Origin: Spirochaetota bacterium
GTDB taxonomy: Bacteria > Spirochaetota > Spirochaetia > ARS1246
Direction of reading: 5' to 3'
Assembly (NCBI GenBank): GCA_024275515.1
Contig: JAJRYZ010000103.1
Coordinates: forward strand, 1-38,565
DNA: 38,565 nt
Position numbers and translations under genes: made by a program
Notes under the pieces: model-generated
The model's database searches: none
What the model was told of the DNA's origin: nothing
What the model saw: only the letters and a program-made list of their open reading frames with translations
Shown: one piece after another, positions 17,091 through 26,105 of the stretch
Layout: every line of letters begins with the position of its first letter
Position numbering within the stretch: position 1 is the stretch's first letter

Positions 17091-18437
17091 ATGCACCGAC
17101 CGAACATACTGCTCTTCATCCCTCACGACCTGGGCGACTATCTCGGCTGCTATCGCCACCGGGATGTGAAAACTCCGAATCTCGACGCGCTCGCCGAAGA
17201 GGGCGTCAGATTCGAAAACTATTTCGCTGCGGCGCCCGAGTGCACGCCGAGCCGCGCGGGGATGATGACCGGGCTGTACACGCATCAAAACGGGTTGATG
17301 GGGCTGTGCCATCGCGGGTGGGAGTTTTTCCCCCATACGACGCACCTCGCGGAGCGGATGCGTCGGGCGGGCTACCGCACGATGCTCTTCGGTCTCCAGC
17401 ACGAAACGGCGGGCGACCCGAGGCGTCTCGGCTATCAATCGACACACTCGCCGGACCGGTGCGACGCGCCGTCGGTGTGCGACTCGCTGAACGAATTCTT
17501 ATCGAGCGAGGACGCGCGTATGGGTCCCTGGTTCGCTCAGGCCGGGTTTTCCCACGTACATCGCCCGTGGCCGGAGCGGACGGGGTTCGCTCCCGCGGAC
17601 GTCGAGCTTCCGGCTTATCTTCCGGACATCGACACGGTGCGCGCCGACTACGCGCGTTTCTACGAAAACATTCGGGAGTTGGACGAATCGATAGGAACCT
17701 CGTTACGGAGCCTCGATCGGGCCGGCCTTACCGAAGAGACCCTGGTCGTTTTCACGACCGACCACGGCTCTCCGTTTCCGCGGGCCAAGAGCACCTATTA
17801 CGATCCGGGGATACGCATCCCTTTGATTATGCGTCATCCGCGCATCGCCGCCGAAGGCCGGGTGATACCCGCGCTCGTTTCCAACATCGATTTCACCCCC
17901 ACGTTGCTCGACCTCGTTCACGCCGATACGTCGGGACCGTTCGAAGGGCGAAGTTTTTCCTCGCTTCTCACCGGCGGCGAGTGCAGGGAGCGCGAGGCGG
18001 TCTACGGCGCGCTCTACTACGACGCATTCTACGATCCGATGCACTGCGTGCGAACGAAGCGCTACAAATACATCCGTTCTTTCGCGGTCGCACCCGAGGA
18101 ATCGAAGGGCGCCGACCCGGAAGTGCTCGCCGAACATCGTACAGGATGCTGGATCCGCGCGGACGACACGGACGTACAGAGCTCCGACACCTGGCGGGAA
18201 CTCGAAAAAGAGTCGTGGGCGCCGCCCCCGCCGGAAGAGCTGTACGATCTCCACGTCGACCCGCTCGAGATGCGGAACCTGCTCGTCGAGCGCCCGAATG
18301 ACCCGGCGGTGCGGGAAGCGGCCGAAAACATGCGGACTCTGCTGTCGCGGATGATGGAGCGCACCCGTTCTCCGCTGCTCCGCGGCCATGTCTCGCCCGC
18401 GTTGTCGAGCACCCGGAACAGGCGGATAGGCGGCTGA
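17091..18437 (+). CDS. Sulfatase (S1 family, heparan N-sulfatase-like), 448 aa
   Basis: The N-terminus RPNILLFIPHDLGDYLGCY carries the first metal site, C51-T-P-S-R55 is a canonical formylglycine motif, and TTDHGSPFPRAKSTYYDPG carries the second metal site and substrate-binding lysine. PHDLGD and the LQHE segment resemble sulfamidase-type sulfatases, and the gene at 4246-5547 has the same features. There is no signal peptide. A GGAGG site precedes the ATG by 4 nt. It lies 91 bp after the oxidoreductase on the same strand and probably belongs to the same transcript. Confidence 0.9.
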   Translation: MHRPNILLFIPHDLGDYLGCYRHRDVKTPNLDALAEEGVRFENYFAAAPECTPSRAGMMTGLYTHQNGLMGLCHRGWEFFPHTTHLAERMRRAGYRTMLFGLQHETAGDPRRLGYQSTHSPDRCDAPSVCDSLNEFLSSEDARMGPWFAQAGFSHVHRPWPERTGFAPADVELPAYLPDIDTVRADYARFYENIRELDESIGTSLRSLDRAGLTEETLVVFTTDHGSPFPRAKSTYYDPGIRIPLIMRHPRIAAEGRVIPALVSNIDFTPTLLDLVHADTSGPFEGRSFSSLLTGGECREREAVYGALYYDAFYDPMHCVRTKRYKYIRSFAVAPEESKGADPEVLAEHRTGCWIRADDTDVQSSDTWRELEKESWAPPPPEELYDLHVDPLEMRNLLVERPNDPAVREAAENMRTLLSRMMERTRSPLLRGHVSPALSSTRNRRIGG

Positions 18438-18501
18438 ACGGCGCCGGTAAAAAGCGACGCACCGATCCCGCTTCGACTTCGGAACCGCCGGCCGACGTGG
18501 A

Positions 18502-18537
18502 GCAAATCGAAATCCGGTAATCCGGATTTCGATTTGC
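18502..18537. repeat. Perfect 16-bp inverted repeat with 4-nt loop
   Basis: The left arm 18502-18517 (GCAAATCGAAATCCGG) is exactly complementary to 18522-18537 around TAAT. No T tract follows on either strand, so it is not a standard intrinsic terminator. Its right arm overlaps a possible -35 element of the next gene, so it is a candidate operator; as RNA it would form a very stable hairpin between the sulfatase and hydrolase genes. Confidence 0.8.
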
Positions 18538-18562
18538 CGCCGAGAACGATCACTGTTATGCT
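18534..18562 (+). promoter_or_regulatory. Possible promoter of the glycoside hydrolase gene
   Basis: TTGCCG (18534-18539) and TATGCT (18557-18562) are 17 bp apart. The -10 element ends 8 nt before the ATG at 18571, and no ribosome site is visible, again suggesting a leaderless message. The -35 overlaps the right arm of the 16-bp palindrome. Confidence 0.4.
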
Positions 18563-18570
18563 TAAGCGCT

Positions 18571-20772
18571 ATGAAAGATCAACCGATCGAGTGGTGGCAA
18601 AAGCCGCTCCGCATCATCAGGTACGATCCGCTCAACGACTTCTCGTCGTTTCTCAACGGCGATGACGCCGAACACGCGCGTGAAATCAGGCAGGTCTGTC
18701 ACGCCAACTGCGAATGGATCATGGCCAACGGCGGGAGCTCTCCGGGGACGGCACCGATCGTCAACTTCGATTCTCCGCATTTCGAAAAGAATCCGACCGT
18801 GGGCGACCGCGACATCCTCCGCGACTACCTTCCGCACGCACGTCGGGAAGGGATTCGCGTCGTCGCCTACATCAACCTCCATTGGTTCTCTTACGAGTTC
18901 GCCGATGCGCACCCCGGATGGGAGCAGCGACTCGCCGACGGTCGGTCGTACGGTCGGGTCAACCCACTGTACGGAAACGGAACCACGATGTGCGTAAACA
19001 CGCCCTGGCGCGACTGGGCGTTTCTGCTCATTCGGGAGGCGACGGCGACGGGAATCGACGGCGTCTTCCTCGACGGTCCGGTGGTCTACCCGGGCGCCTG
19101 TTACTGCCCCGTCTGCCGCGACGGGTACGCCTCCGACGCCGGCGGCCTCGCGGCGCCGGAGGCCGAAGACTGGAGCGAAGAGTGGATGGCGTGGATCGAT
19201 TTCAGGGAGCGGTCGATGATGCGGTTCCTCTCCGAAGCGCGGAAGGCGGTTCGATCGGTCAACCCCGAAGGGATCGTCTATCTCAACGCCGGCGGGTACC
19301 GGCTTTCGACCCGAACGGCTCGCCATCCCTGGCGGCTTGAATCGCATCAGGACATGACCGGCGCGGAGGTGTTCGTTCACTTCGGCGTGTCGGGAGAGGA
19401 CTGGCTCGACACGGCGGTGATGGCGAAGTTCCTCTCGGCGGGCGAGAATCCGGCGATCGTGTTCTCCGATCATGCGCTCGGCGGGTGGCACTACACGGGA
19501 ATGACCGGGGAAGAACTCCACCGCGAGTTCTATCAGACGGTCGCCGGCGGCGCCTCCCCGTGGATCGCCGTTTTCACCCCCGCGCTCGAACATCAGAAAG
19601 AGAAGACCCTCGATCCGGTCCGGTCCGGCTGGGAAAAACTCGAATCTCTCGATCCTTATCTGACCGGCGATGAGCCTGCGGCGCGAGTTGCGGTGCTGCG
19701 ATCGGACGCCACCGCATTCGCGTATCGCTCCGATCTCGACGTGCTCAGGATCCGATCCGGAGCGGCCAAAGAAGAGGACCTCGTCGCCGCAGGCGACGAA
19801 CAGAGAATCGACGACCCGATCCTGCTCAAGCGCTTCTGCGAAGAGATCTCGGTCGAGGAGTTTCGCGGGTGGTGCTACATGCTCACCCGTGGTCATGTGC
19901 CGTACTCGATCATCCGCGACCGGGATTGCGTCTCGGATGTGCTCGACCGGTTCGACTGCCTGATTCTTCCCGGCGCCGCGTGCCTGTCCGCCGACGCGCT
20001 CGCGGCGATAGAGCGATTCATCGAGCGCGGGGGGACGGTGGTGTCGACCTTCGAGACCGGATGGTACGACGAACGCGGGAAACGCCGCCCCGGCGGCCGC
20101 GGTGGAGTCGGCGCCGCGACGCCTGTGAAGTTGGAGGCTTTTGCGCCTGCCAACTTCGAGGAATACGCACTCATCGATGCCGAGCTCGGGCCGCTTTCTC
20201 CGGGCGAGCTCATCCCACGCCCCGAATACGCGATCAAGATCGAGCCTCCCGAAGGCTCGGAGACCGGGGTACGCTATCTCGAGCCCATCGGCTATCGGTA
20301 TCGGCCCCCGCGGGGAGTCACCTCGTATCCGATGTTACTTCGCGCCGACAGAGGCACGGGTCGATGGATATACTTTTCGTGTCTCCCGGGGCGCGAGTGG
20401 CGCAGATACCGCATACCCGCGTGGGAGACCCTCGCGGTAGAATCGGTTCGGGAGGCGCTCGGAGAGAAAGTGCAGATTCGAACCGACGCCCCGCCGACGG
20501 TTCAGATCGAGCTTCGCCGTCAGATCCGGCTTGCGCGGACGCTTGTGCACATCATCAATAACTCGGGCGACAATCACTTCCCGCCCTCCTCGATCGTTCC
20601 GGCCGGGGCCGCCCGGCTTTCCATCCGTTCCGACCGGCCGACACGGGTATACGACGCGGAGACAGGAACCGACCTCGATTTCGTCTATCGTGCGGGGCGG
20701 GTCGAAGTTCACCTCGAATTAACCGCGCAGTACCGCGTGCTCGCGCTGTCGGGAAAGGAAGCGCCGGGGTGA
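18571..20772 (+). CDS. Putative glycoside hydrolase, barrel plus GATase-like trimerisation domain, 733 aa
   Basis: Residues 1 to about 330 look like a TIM-barrel of the GHL6/GH29-like type: RIVVAYINLHW at 95-105, TGIDGVFLDGP at 160-170 with candidate catalytic D168, and a cysteine cluster CYCPVC at 177-182. Residues of about 340-560 resemble the class I GATase-like domain of GH42 beta-galactosidases (DCLILPGAACLSADALAAIERFIERGG). The C-terminal part is a beta-sandwich. No signal peptide is present. The exact substrate cannot be told, but the context points to an oligosaccharide desulfated by the neighbouring enzymes. The stop overlaps the GTG start of the next gene. Confidence 0.7.
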   Translation: MKDQPIEWWQKPLRIIRYDPLNDFSSFLNGDDAEHAREIRQVCHANCEWIMANGGSSPGTAPIVNFDSPHFEKNPTVGDRDILRDYLPHARREGIRVVAYINLHWFSYEFADAHPGWEQRLADGRSYGRVNPLYGNGTTMCVNTPWRDWAFLLIREATATGIDGVFLDGPVVYPGACYCPVCRDGYASDAGGLAAPEAEDWSEEWMAWIDFRERSMMRFLSEARKAVRSVNPEGIVYLNAGGYRLSTRTARHPWRLESHQDMTGAEVFVHFGVSGEDWLDTAVMAKFLSAGENPAIVFSDHALGGWHYTGMTGEELHREFYQTVAGGASPWIAVFTPALEHQKEKTLDPVRSGWEKLESLDPYLTGDEPAARVAVLRSDATAFAYRSDLDVLRIRSGAAKEEDLVAAGDEQRIDDPILLKRFCEEISVEEFRGWCYMLTRGHVPYSIIRDRDCVSDVLDRFDCLILPGAACLSADALAAIERFIERGGTVVSTFETGWYDERGKRRPGGRGGVGAATPVKLEAFAPANFEEYALIDAELGPLSPGELIPRPEYAIKIEPPEGSETGVRYLEPIGYRYRPPRGVTSYPMLLRADRGTGRWIYFSCLPGREWRRYRIPAWETLAVESVREALGEKVQIRTDAPPTVQIELRRQIRLARTLVHIINNSGDNHFPPSSIVPAGAARLSIRSDRPTRVYDAETGTDLDFVYRAGRVEVHLELTAQYRVLALSGKEAPG

Positions 20773-21827
20773 CGTCCCGCGAGCGTGTCCGGGCGGCCTT
20801 CGCCCATGAGCAACCCGATCACACCCCGTTGGACTATTTCGCCACACCGGAGATAGAAACGGCTCTTGAACGGCGTTTCGGAGTGTCCGATGAGAACGGC
20901 GTTCGCAAAGCGCTCGGCGTCGACATCCGCTACGTCAACCCGCCGTATACCGGCCCCGCGCTCCCGCGATGGGACGACGGATCGGAAATGAACTTGTGGG
21001 GCGTAATAAAAAAGCCGATGCCGAACGAGTACGGCGATTACAAGGAATCGGTCAACTCGCCGTATGCCGCGTGGACCACCGTGGAGGAGGCGGAGGCCTT
21101 CGACTGGCCGAGCCCGGACTGGTACGATTACGGGGCTATTCCATCGCTCATCGATGAGCATCCGGGCAAAGCGATATTCACGGGCAGCTTCGGAGTCCAG
21201 GATTTTATCAACAACATCGCCTACGGTCGCGGCGTGGAGCAAGTGCTCATCGACATCGCATCGGAAGACCCGGTCTATCTGTACATCGTGGAAAAACGAC
21301 ACGCGTTCTACATGGAGCAGGTGGAACGTATTCTCGAAGCCGGCGGAGGCCGTATCGATGCGGTGCTGTGCGGCGACGATTTCGGCACGCAGCGAGGTCT
21401 TCTTATCTCCCCCGAGAGTTTCGAACGAATCTTCGCCGCGAAGAAGCGCGAGTTGTTCGACCTCGTCCACTCCTACGGCGCGCGGATCAGCCACCACAGT
21501 TGCGGCTCCACGACAGACCTCATTCCACGTTTCATTGAACTCGGCATGGACGCGCTTCAGACCATACAACCCCGGGCCGACCGGATGGATCCGTACCTTC
21601 TCAAACGCGAGTTCGGCGATGCTCTGCTTCTTCACGGAGCGGTGGACGTCCAGGGGTGGCTTCAGCGCGCCTCGGTGGAGGAAATCGAAGCGGAAATCGA
21701 TCGGCTGATGGAGGTGATCGGACGTGACGGAGGATACATCATGTCGCCGTCCCACAATATTCAGCCCGACACACCGCTGGACCACGTACTCGCCTTCTAC
21801 CGGGCCGCTACGCGGAGGCGGAAATGA
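20769..21827 (+). CDS. Uroporphyrinogen decarboxylase (URO-D)-like protein, 352 aa
   Basis: The N-terminus TSRERVRAAFAHEQPDHTP and the later DDFGTQ (203-208), SHHSCGS (241-247) and HNIQP segments are typical of the broad URO-D superfamily, which also includes MtaA/CmuA-type methyltransferases. H243 and C245 resemble the zinc-binding residues of the methyltransferase branch. It is unlikely to be a haem enzyme here: it is embedded in a sugar catabolic operon and begins at a GTG overlapping the hydrolase stop (GTGA). Such URO-D-like genes often occur in carbohydrate clusters with unproven function; sugar demethylation is one possibility. Confidence 0.8.
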   Translation: MTSRERVRAAFAHEQPDHTPLDYFATPEIETALERRFGVSDENGVRKALGVDIRYVNPPYTGPALPRWDDGSEMNLWGVIKKPMPNEYGDYKESVNSPYAAWTTVEEAEAFDWPSPDWYDYGAIPSLIDEHPGKAIFTGSFGVQDFINNIAYGRGVEQVLIDIASEDPVYLYIVEKRHAFYMEQVERILEAGGGRIDAVLCGDDFGTQRGLLISPESFERIFAAKKRELFDLVHSYGARISHHSCGSTTDLIPRFIELGMDALQTIQPRADRMDPYLLKREFGDALLLHGAVDVQGWLQRASVEEIEAEIDRLMEVIGRDGGYIMSPSHNIQPDTPLDHVLAFYRAATRRRK

Positions 21828-21884
21828 TCAACGATTGCGTCGAGAGACGCGCCGACGCCGCTTTGCGCCGGAAAGGAAACACGC

Positions 21885-23081
21885 ATGCACACGAATCGCT
21901 TCTTTGATCGAAAGTTCCTCGCACCGGCGGTTTTGGCGATCTTGACATTGCTCGCCGGATGCACAACGGTCCCCTTCGTTCCGGTGACGCAGCCGCCCCC
22001 GCCGCCCCCGCCGCAGCCCGATCGGGCTTCCGTCAAGGAGACGCCTCTTCCGCCGCTCAGGCTCGAGGGGCTTACCGATGATGAGAAGAACACCGTCATA
22101 TTGTACCGGGCGCTCAATCGCGGCGTGGTCAACGTGACCTCGGTGGGGGCAACGTACATGTGGATGTCGCAGAGCTACCCGACGGGCGGGATGGGCTCGG
22201 GATCGATTATCGACGAAGACGGTCTGGTGCTCACGAACTATCATGTCATAAGCAGCGCGGAGCACGTCACGGTCATTCTCTACGACGGGCTTGCTTATCC
22301 GGCACAGATCGTCGGCGTCGATCCGGAGAACGACCTGGCTCTTGTCCGTTTCCGACCCGAAGGCAGAAAGCTTACCGTCATCCCCCTCGGCAGCTCGGAT
22401 GGCCTCCAGGTGGGTCAGAAAGTGCTCGCGCTCGGGAATCCCTACGGCCTCGAACGTACGCTTACCACCGGAGTCATATCGGGTCTCAAACGCCCGCTCC
22501 AGACCGAGCAAGGCTTCGTCGCGCAGGACCACATCCAAACCGATGCATCGATCAATCCGGGAAACTCGGGCGGACCGCTTCTCGATTCCGAAGGGAAGAT
22601 GATCGGTATCAATACGATGATCCTTTCGCCGTCGGGGGGGTCGGTCGGAATAGGGTTCGCCGTGCCGGTCAACGTCGCCAAACGGGTGATACCCGACCTC
22701 AAGGCCTACGGTCGGGTCAATCGCGGGTGGATCGACATCATACCGGTTCCGATCACCGAGTCGCTTGCCCGCCACGCAGGACTGCGAGTGACCGCCGGCG
22801 TTCTCGTGTCCGAAGTCAAGCCCGGCAGTCTCGCCGAAGAGGCGGGCATCCGCGGCGGGCAGGAAGGACACGCTCTCAACCGGGGCAGGGCAAGCATCTA
22901 TCTTGGAGGCGACATCATCGTCGCCGTCAACGGAGAACCGGTCACAGGGCTCGCCGACTACTTCGGGGCTCTGGAATCGACCGAGCCGGGAGACGAGGTC
23001 GTCGTCGAGGTGCTGCGCGGCGACATGAAAATCAAACTAAGCGTCGTTCTTGCCGAACGTCCGGAATCGATGCGCTGGTGA
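21885..23081 (+). CDS. HtrA/DegP-type serine protease, lipoprotein, 398 aa
   Basis: An N-terminal signal with lipobox LTLLAGC puts the lipid-bearing cysteine at residue 26. A proline-rich tether (QPPPPPPPQP, about 36-45) follows. The trypsin-like domain has the full triad: H120 in TNYHV, D150 in ENDLALV and S228 in GNSGGP. A single PDZ domain occupies about 285-390. It probably acts in periplasmic protein quality control or regulated proteolysis, anchored to a membrane. Its place between two sugar catabolic genes is unusual. A GGAAAGGAAA site precedes the ATG. Confidence 0.93.
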   Translation: MHTNRFFDRKFLAPAVLAILTLLAGCTTVPFVPVTQPPPPPPPQPDRASVKETPLPPLRLEGLTDDEKNTVILYRALNRGVVNVTSVGATYMWMSQSYPTGGMGSGSIIDEDGLVLTNYHVISSAEHVTVILYDGLAYPAQIVGVDPENDLALVRFRPEGRKLTVIPLGSSDGLQVGQKVLALGNPYGLERTLTTGVISGLKRPLQTEQGFVAQDHIQTDASINPGNSGGPLLDSEGKMIGINTMILSPSGGSVGIGFAVPVNVAKRVIPDLKAYGRVNRGWIDIIPVPITESLARHAGLRVTAGVLVSEVKPGSLAEEAGIRGGQEGHALNRGRASIYLGGDIIVAVNGEPVTGLADYFGALESTEPGDEVVVEVLRGDMKIKLSVVLAERPESMRW

Positions 23082-23085
23082 ACGC

Positions 23086-23997
23086 ATGAACGGCCTGATT
23101 CCGGTCATGCTTACCGCGTTCTCCGATGATCGCTCGGTCGATATGGAAGGAGTCGACGCACTCGTCGACTTCTACCTCGAGCGCGGCGCCGGCGGTCTTT
23201 TTACCGTGTGCCTATCGAGCGAGATGTACGATCTCCAACCGGCGGAGCGGCTTGCGCTCGCGCACCGCGTCGTGAGGCGCGCCGAATCGACGGGTTCCCG
23301 CGTCCCGGTTCTTGCGACCGGAACGTTCGGCGGCACGATCCCCGAACAGGCGGAGTTCGTCCGAAAGATGGCCGATACGGGAGTCGACGTCGTCGTCGTT
23401 CTTCCCAACCAGCTCGCGTCCGAGGACGAAACAGACGCCGCGCTCGAAGAGAGACTTGACCGCCTGCTCGATGCAACCGCCGGCGTGGAACTCGGATTGT
23501 ATGAGTGTCCGAAGCCTTATCATCGGCTGCTCAGTCTTCAAACGGTTTCCCGCTACGCGCGGTCGGGGAGGTTTCGCTATCTCAAGGAGACAAGCCGCGA
23601 TTTCGCCGCAGCGGTCGGAAAAGTCGACGCGGCCGGCGGGTCACCTCTTCGCGTTTTCAACGCCTATCAACCCGATCTTCTCGAATTCTTGAGAGCAGGG
23701 GGCCACGGTGTATCACCGATCATGGCGAATCTTGCACCTGAGCTTTTTTCGCGTCTGTGCTCCGCGTTCGGAGACGAAGATTCCTGCGCCGGCTCGCTAC
23801 AGGCGGCGATCAACGAACTGGTCGACGTGGGTGGATTCCGATATCCGCTCGGCGCGAAATGGTATCTGAAGTCGCTCGGGCTGCCGATCGACGCAATCTG
23901 TCGATCGGTCGACGACGAAATCGATCGATCGGATGCCGCCGCTTTCGCCGCGATGACCGTCGCGGTCGGCCGAATACTCGAAGAGGCGCCGCTTTGA
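23086..23997 (+). CDS. DapA-family (dihydrodipicolinate synthase-like) lyase or aldolase, 303 aa
   Basis: A TIM-barrel of the class I aldolase group. K167 in YLKETS is the Schiff-base lysine and Y139 in LYECPKP the partner tyrosine. The N-terminus NGLIPVMLTAFSDDRSVD is typical, and the ATG at 23086 is chosen because it starts this sequence 4 nt after the HtrA stop (the longer frame from 23050 lies inside htrA). Given the neighbours it more likely cleaves a 2-keto-3-deoxy sugar acid than makes dihydrodipicolinate. It ends 26 bp from a convergent gene. Confidence 0.9.
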   Translation: MNGLIPVMLTAFSDDRSVDMEGVDALVDFYLERGAGGLFTVCLSSEMYDLQPAERLALAHRVVRRAESTGSRVPVLATGTFGGTIPEQAEFVRKMADTGVDVVVVLPNQLASEDETDAALEERLDRLLDATAGVELGLYECPKPYHRLLSLQTVSRYARSGRFRYLKETSRDFAAAVGKVDAAGGSPLRVFNAYQPDLLEFLRAGGHGVSPIMANLAPELFSRLCSAFGDEDSCAGSLQAAINELVDVGGFRYPLGAKWYLKSLGLPIDAICRSVDDEIDRSDAAAFAAMTVAVGRILEEAPL

Positions 23998-24023
23998 GTC
24001 TGTTCGGCGTGGGCGACGGCGCG

Positions 24024-25976
24024 TCACCTGTCGTGCACAATCTCTACCGGGCCGTATCGCCCGATTCCGGTTTCGCCGCCGGCAAACACGCGCTCGAGCG
24101 CACCGTCGTCGTCGATGTCGAGAAAGCGCTGATGCAGTCTGAAGTCGGGAACGTAGGCGCCGGAATAGACGAGCCCCCCGCCGTCCGGCGCGACACGGTA
24201 GATGCGCCCTTTCCATCCGTCGTCCGGCGTCGCGATAACCGCCTCCTTCTCGCCGTCTCCGTCGATGTCGACGGTCTGAATATGCGGGTTTTGGTTCATT
24301 CGCACCGACGGGACGAATCCTTCGAAGCGAATCGACACGGGGGGACGGAGCAGGGGCAGACCGTCGCGCAAACCGTCGTGCGCGCATACGTAGAATCCCG
24401 CGCCGGGGTTCGGGTCGGGAGCAATCCCCATCTGGTAGTTCGTCCCGACGAGCAACAGATCCTCGGCGCCCGACCGGCGGTAGTCGATCGGCGCGGGAAA
24501 AACCCGGTTGTGAATCTTTATCACCGTGCCCGCGGTGTCCCGAAGAGGCCCCATCCGCTCGTAGGCGGCGGGCCCATGGGCCGATGCGATGAGCAGATAG
24601 AGGTGCCCCGTGTCGACGCCGACGATCAGGTCCCGGCGTTCAACGCGGGCGGGGTCGAACCGCCAACGCACCGCGCGGTGCACGCCCCACTCCGGCGCGC
24701 TTCGAACATCGGTAACCCCCTCGGGTTTTAGAACGCCCTCCCGATCGCGAATCTCGAGATAATCATATCCCACGCGAAGATGGTCCGACGCGCCGCGCAA
24801 CGGATACATACGAAACGTTCCCGGGTTGTCCAGCAGGAAGCGTGCGCCGTCTTCGCCGCGGAGTATTTCGGTAACACCGTAAAGCGCGGCGGGGACGTCG
24901 TATCCGAACACGTAGCGGTCGAGCCGGTAGCGGAGGCGATCGTCCCGCGAGCGCGACACGCGGCGCAGAAGGGCGAGTCCCGACGAAGTGGCGAGAAGCA
25001 TGGTCCTTCCGCCGTCGTGCGGGGTGAGCATGATCGGGCTGTGAAACCCGACGGTCTTCGGGTCGAAGAGCTCCAGCTCGACCGGCCCCCGGTTGTCGAA
25101 CACCGGAGCGCCCATCCGGTCGGTCCCGACGCGGGCGAGATGAAGGATTTCGGCGGTTCGGCCGGTCGTCAGGACCAGAAGGTCGGCGTCGCCTCCGCCG
25201 TCCGACGGCAAAACCACCGGTTTGCAGTTGCCTCCCCGTTCGTCGCGGTAGCCTTCGAACGCCTCTCCGAGCAGGATCGGCGCCCCCGACGGCGCGTGGA
25301 GCTTGTGGGCCGGTTTGACGAAGGTCGTTCCGTACCGCCGGCGGTAACGCCCGCCGTAGCTCATCGATTTTCCGGTCTTCTCGTACGCAACGCCGGTGTA
25401 TCGGACCTCGCCGGCGCCCGCCGATTCGTCTCTGAGCCACCAGAGATTCCCGGCGGCGTCCCCGAGTATAAGATGGAACCCTGGGTCTCCGGCGAGACGG
25501 TAGAGCTGCGGATAGACGTAGCAGAAGAAGTCGGGGTCGAGGTATCCCCCCTGGTCGTCCGGAGCGGAATAGTTGGGGTTTTCGAAAGGGACGTTGAAAA
25601 CCAGCCCGGACTCATGATCGCGAAGCGGTTCCGCCGTGGGAAACGAGATATCCGGGTACGAGCCGCGCCGCTCGGCACGATAGAGGAAGCCGGGACGGTC
25701 GGTCAGCAGCAGATCGTCGCTTCCGTCGCGATTCCAGTCGATCGGATAAGCCCGCGTCAGATACACCAGGTTGTCGCACACCTTGATCGGCTCTCCGCAC
25801 AATTCGGAGTCCGAAAGCGATCTTGACCGGTAGAGGTAGACGCCGCGCCAACAGCGCGAAAGCAATAGGTCGAGCGACGAGTCCGCCGACCACGACACGA
25901 CGGCGCCGGCCACCAGGTTACCGAAAGAGATCGGGCCGTGATCCCACTTGAGAGTCTGCGGTGTGGAAGAGATCAT
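24024..25976 (-). CDS. FG-GAP/VCBS-like beta-propeller protein, 650 aa
   Basis: Repeated calcium-loop-like motifs are visible: DWNRDGSDDLLL (about 98-109), DYRRSGAEDLLLVG, DIDGDGEKEAVIAT and DIDDDGALERVF. These match FG-GAP or VCBS propeller blades with D-x-D-x-D-G loops. No signal peptide or membrane segment is visible, which is unusual because such proteins are mostly exported. It may bind polysaccharide or be a carbohydrate enzyme of propeller type, but no catalytic signature is clear. It is convergent with the DapA-family gene and could be a separate transcription unit. Confidence 0.6.
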   Translation of the reverse strand: MISSTPQTLKWDHGPISFGNLVAGAVVSWSADSSLDLLLSRCWRGVYLYRSRSLSDSELCGEPIKVCDNLVYLTRAYPIDWNRDGSDDLLLTDRPGFLYRAERRGSYPDISFPTAEPLRDHESGLVFNVPFENPNYSAPDDQGGYLDPDFFCYVYPQLYRLAGDPGFHLILGDAAGNLWWLRDESAGAGEVRYTGVAYEKTGKSMSYGGRYRRRYGTTFVKPAHKLHAPSGAPILLGEAFEGYRDERGGNCKPVVLPSDGGGDADLLVLTTGRTAEILHLARVGTDRMGAPVFDNRGPVELELFDPKTVGFHSPIMLTPHDGGRTMLLATSSGLALLRRVSRSRDDRLRYRLDRYVFGYDVPAALYGVTEILRGEDGARFLLDNPGTFRMYPLRGASDHLRVGYDYLEIRDREGVLKPEGVTDVRSAPEWGVHRAVRWRFDPARVERRDLIVGVDTGHLYLLIASAHGPAAYERMGPLRDTAGTVIKIHNRVFPAPIDYRRSGAEDLLLVGTNYQMGIAPDPNPGAGFYVCAHDGLRDGLPLLRPPVSIRFEGFVPSVRMNQNPHIQTVDIDGDGEKEAVIATPDDGWKGRIYRVAPDGGGLVYSGAYVPDFRLHQRFLDIDDDGALERVFAGGETGIGRYGPVEIVHDR

Positions 25977-25984
25977 GTTCTTAT

Positions 25985-25990
25985 AGTATA
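25985..25990 (-). promoter_or_regulatory. Possible -10 element of the propeller gene
   Basis: TATACT on the minus strand lies 8 nt before the ATG, with a second TATAAG overlapping it. No Shine-Dalgarno and no clear -35 is seen. This is another gene whose -10-like box is almost at the start codon. Confidence 0.35.
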
Positions 25991-26105
25991 GACCGTCTCC
26001 GAAAAGTGCGCGTCCGACCCGATCGAGTATGCGTGGCGTCGTGTGAGCGCATCTCCCGTGTCATGCCGGATCAACACGAGACCATCCACGGGCCACGCGG
26101 GGGTT

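Noticed and set aside
15557-17119. 520-codon minus-strand open frame opposite the aldo/keto reductase and oxidoreductase
   Set aside because: It is arginine-rich, has no motif, and lies opposite two clearly recognised genes; long antisense frames are expected in G+C-rich coding DNA.
18502-18537. The palindrome as an intrinsic terminator
   Set aside because: No run of T follows the stem on either strand.
18562-19896. 444-codon minus-strand open frame opposite the hydrolase gene
   Set aside because: Same reason: a shadow of the real gene with no recognisable domain.
24780-25826. 348-codon plus-strand open frame opposite the propeller gene
   Set aside because: The minus-strand frame has repeated D-x-D-x-D-G motifs and is longer; this one has none.
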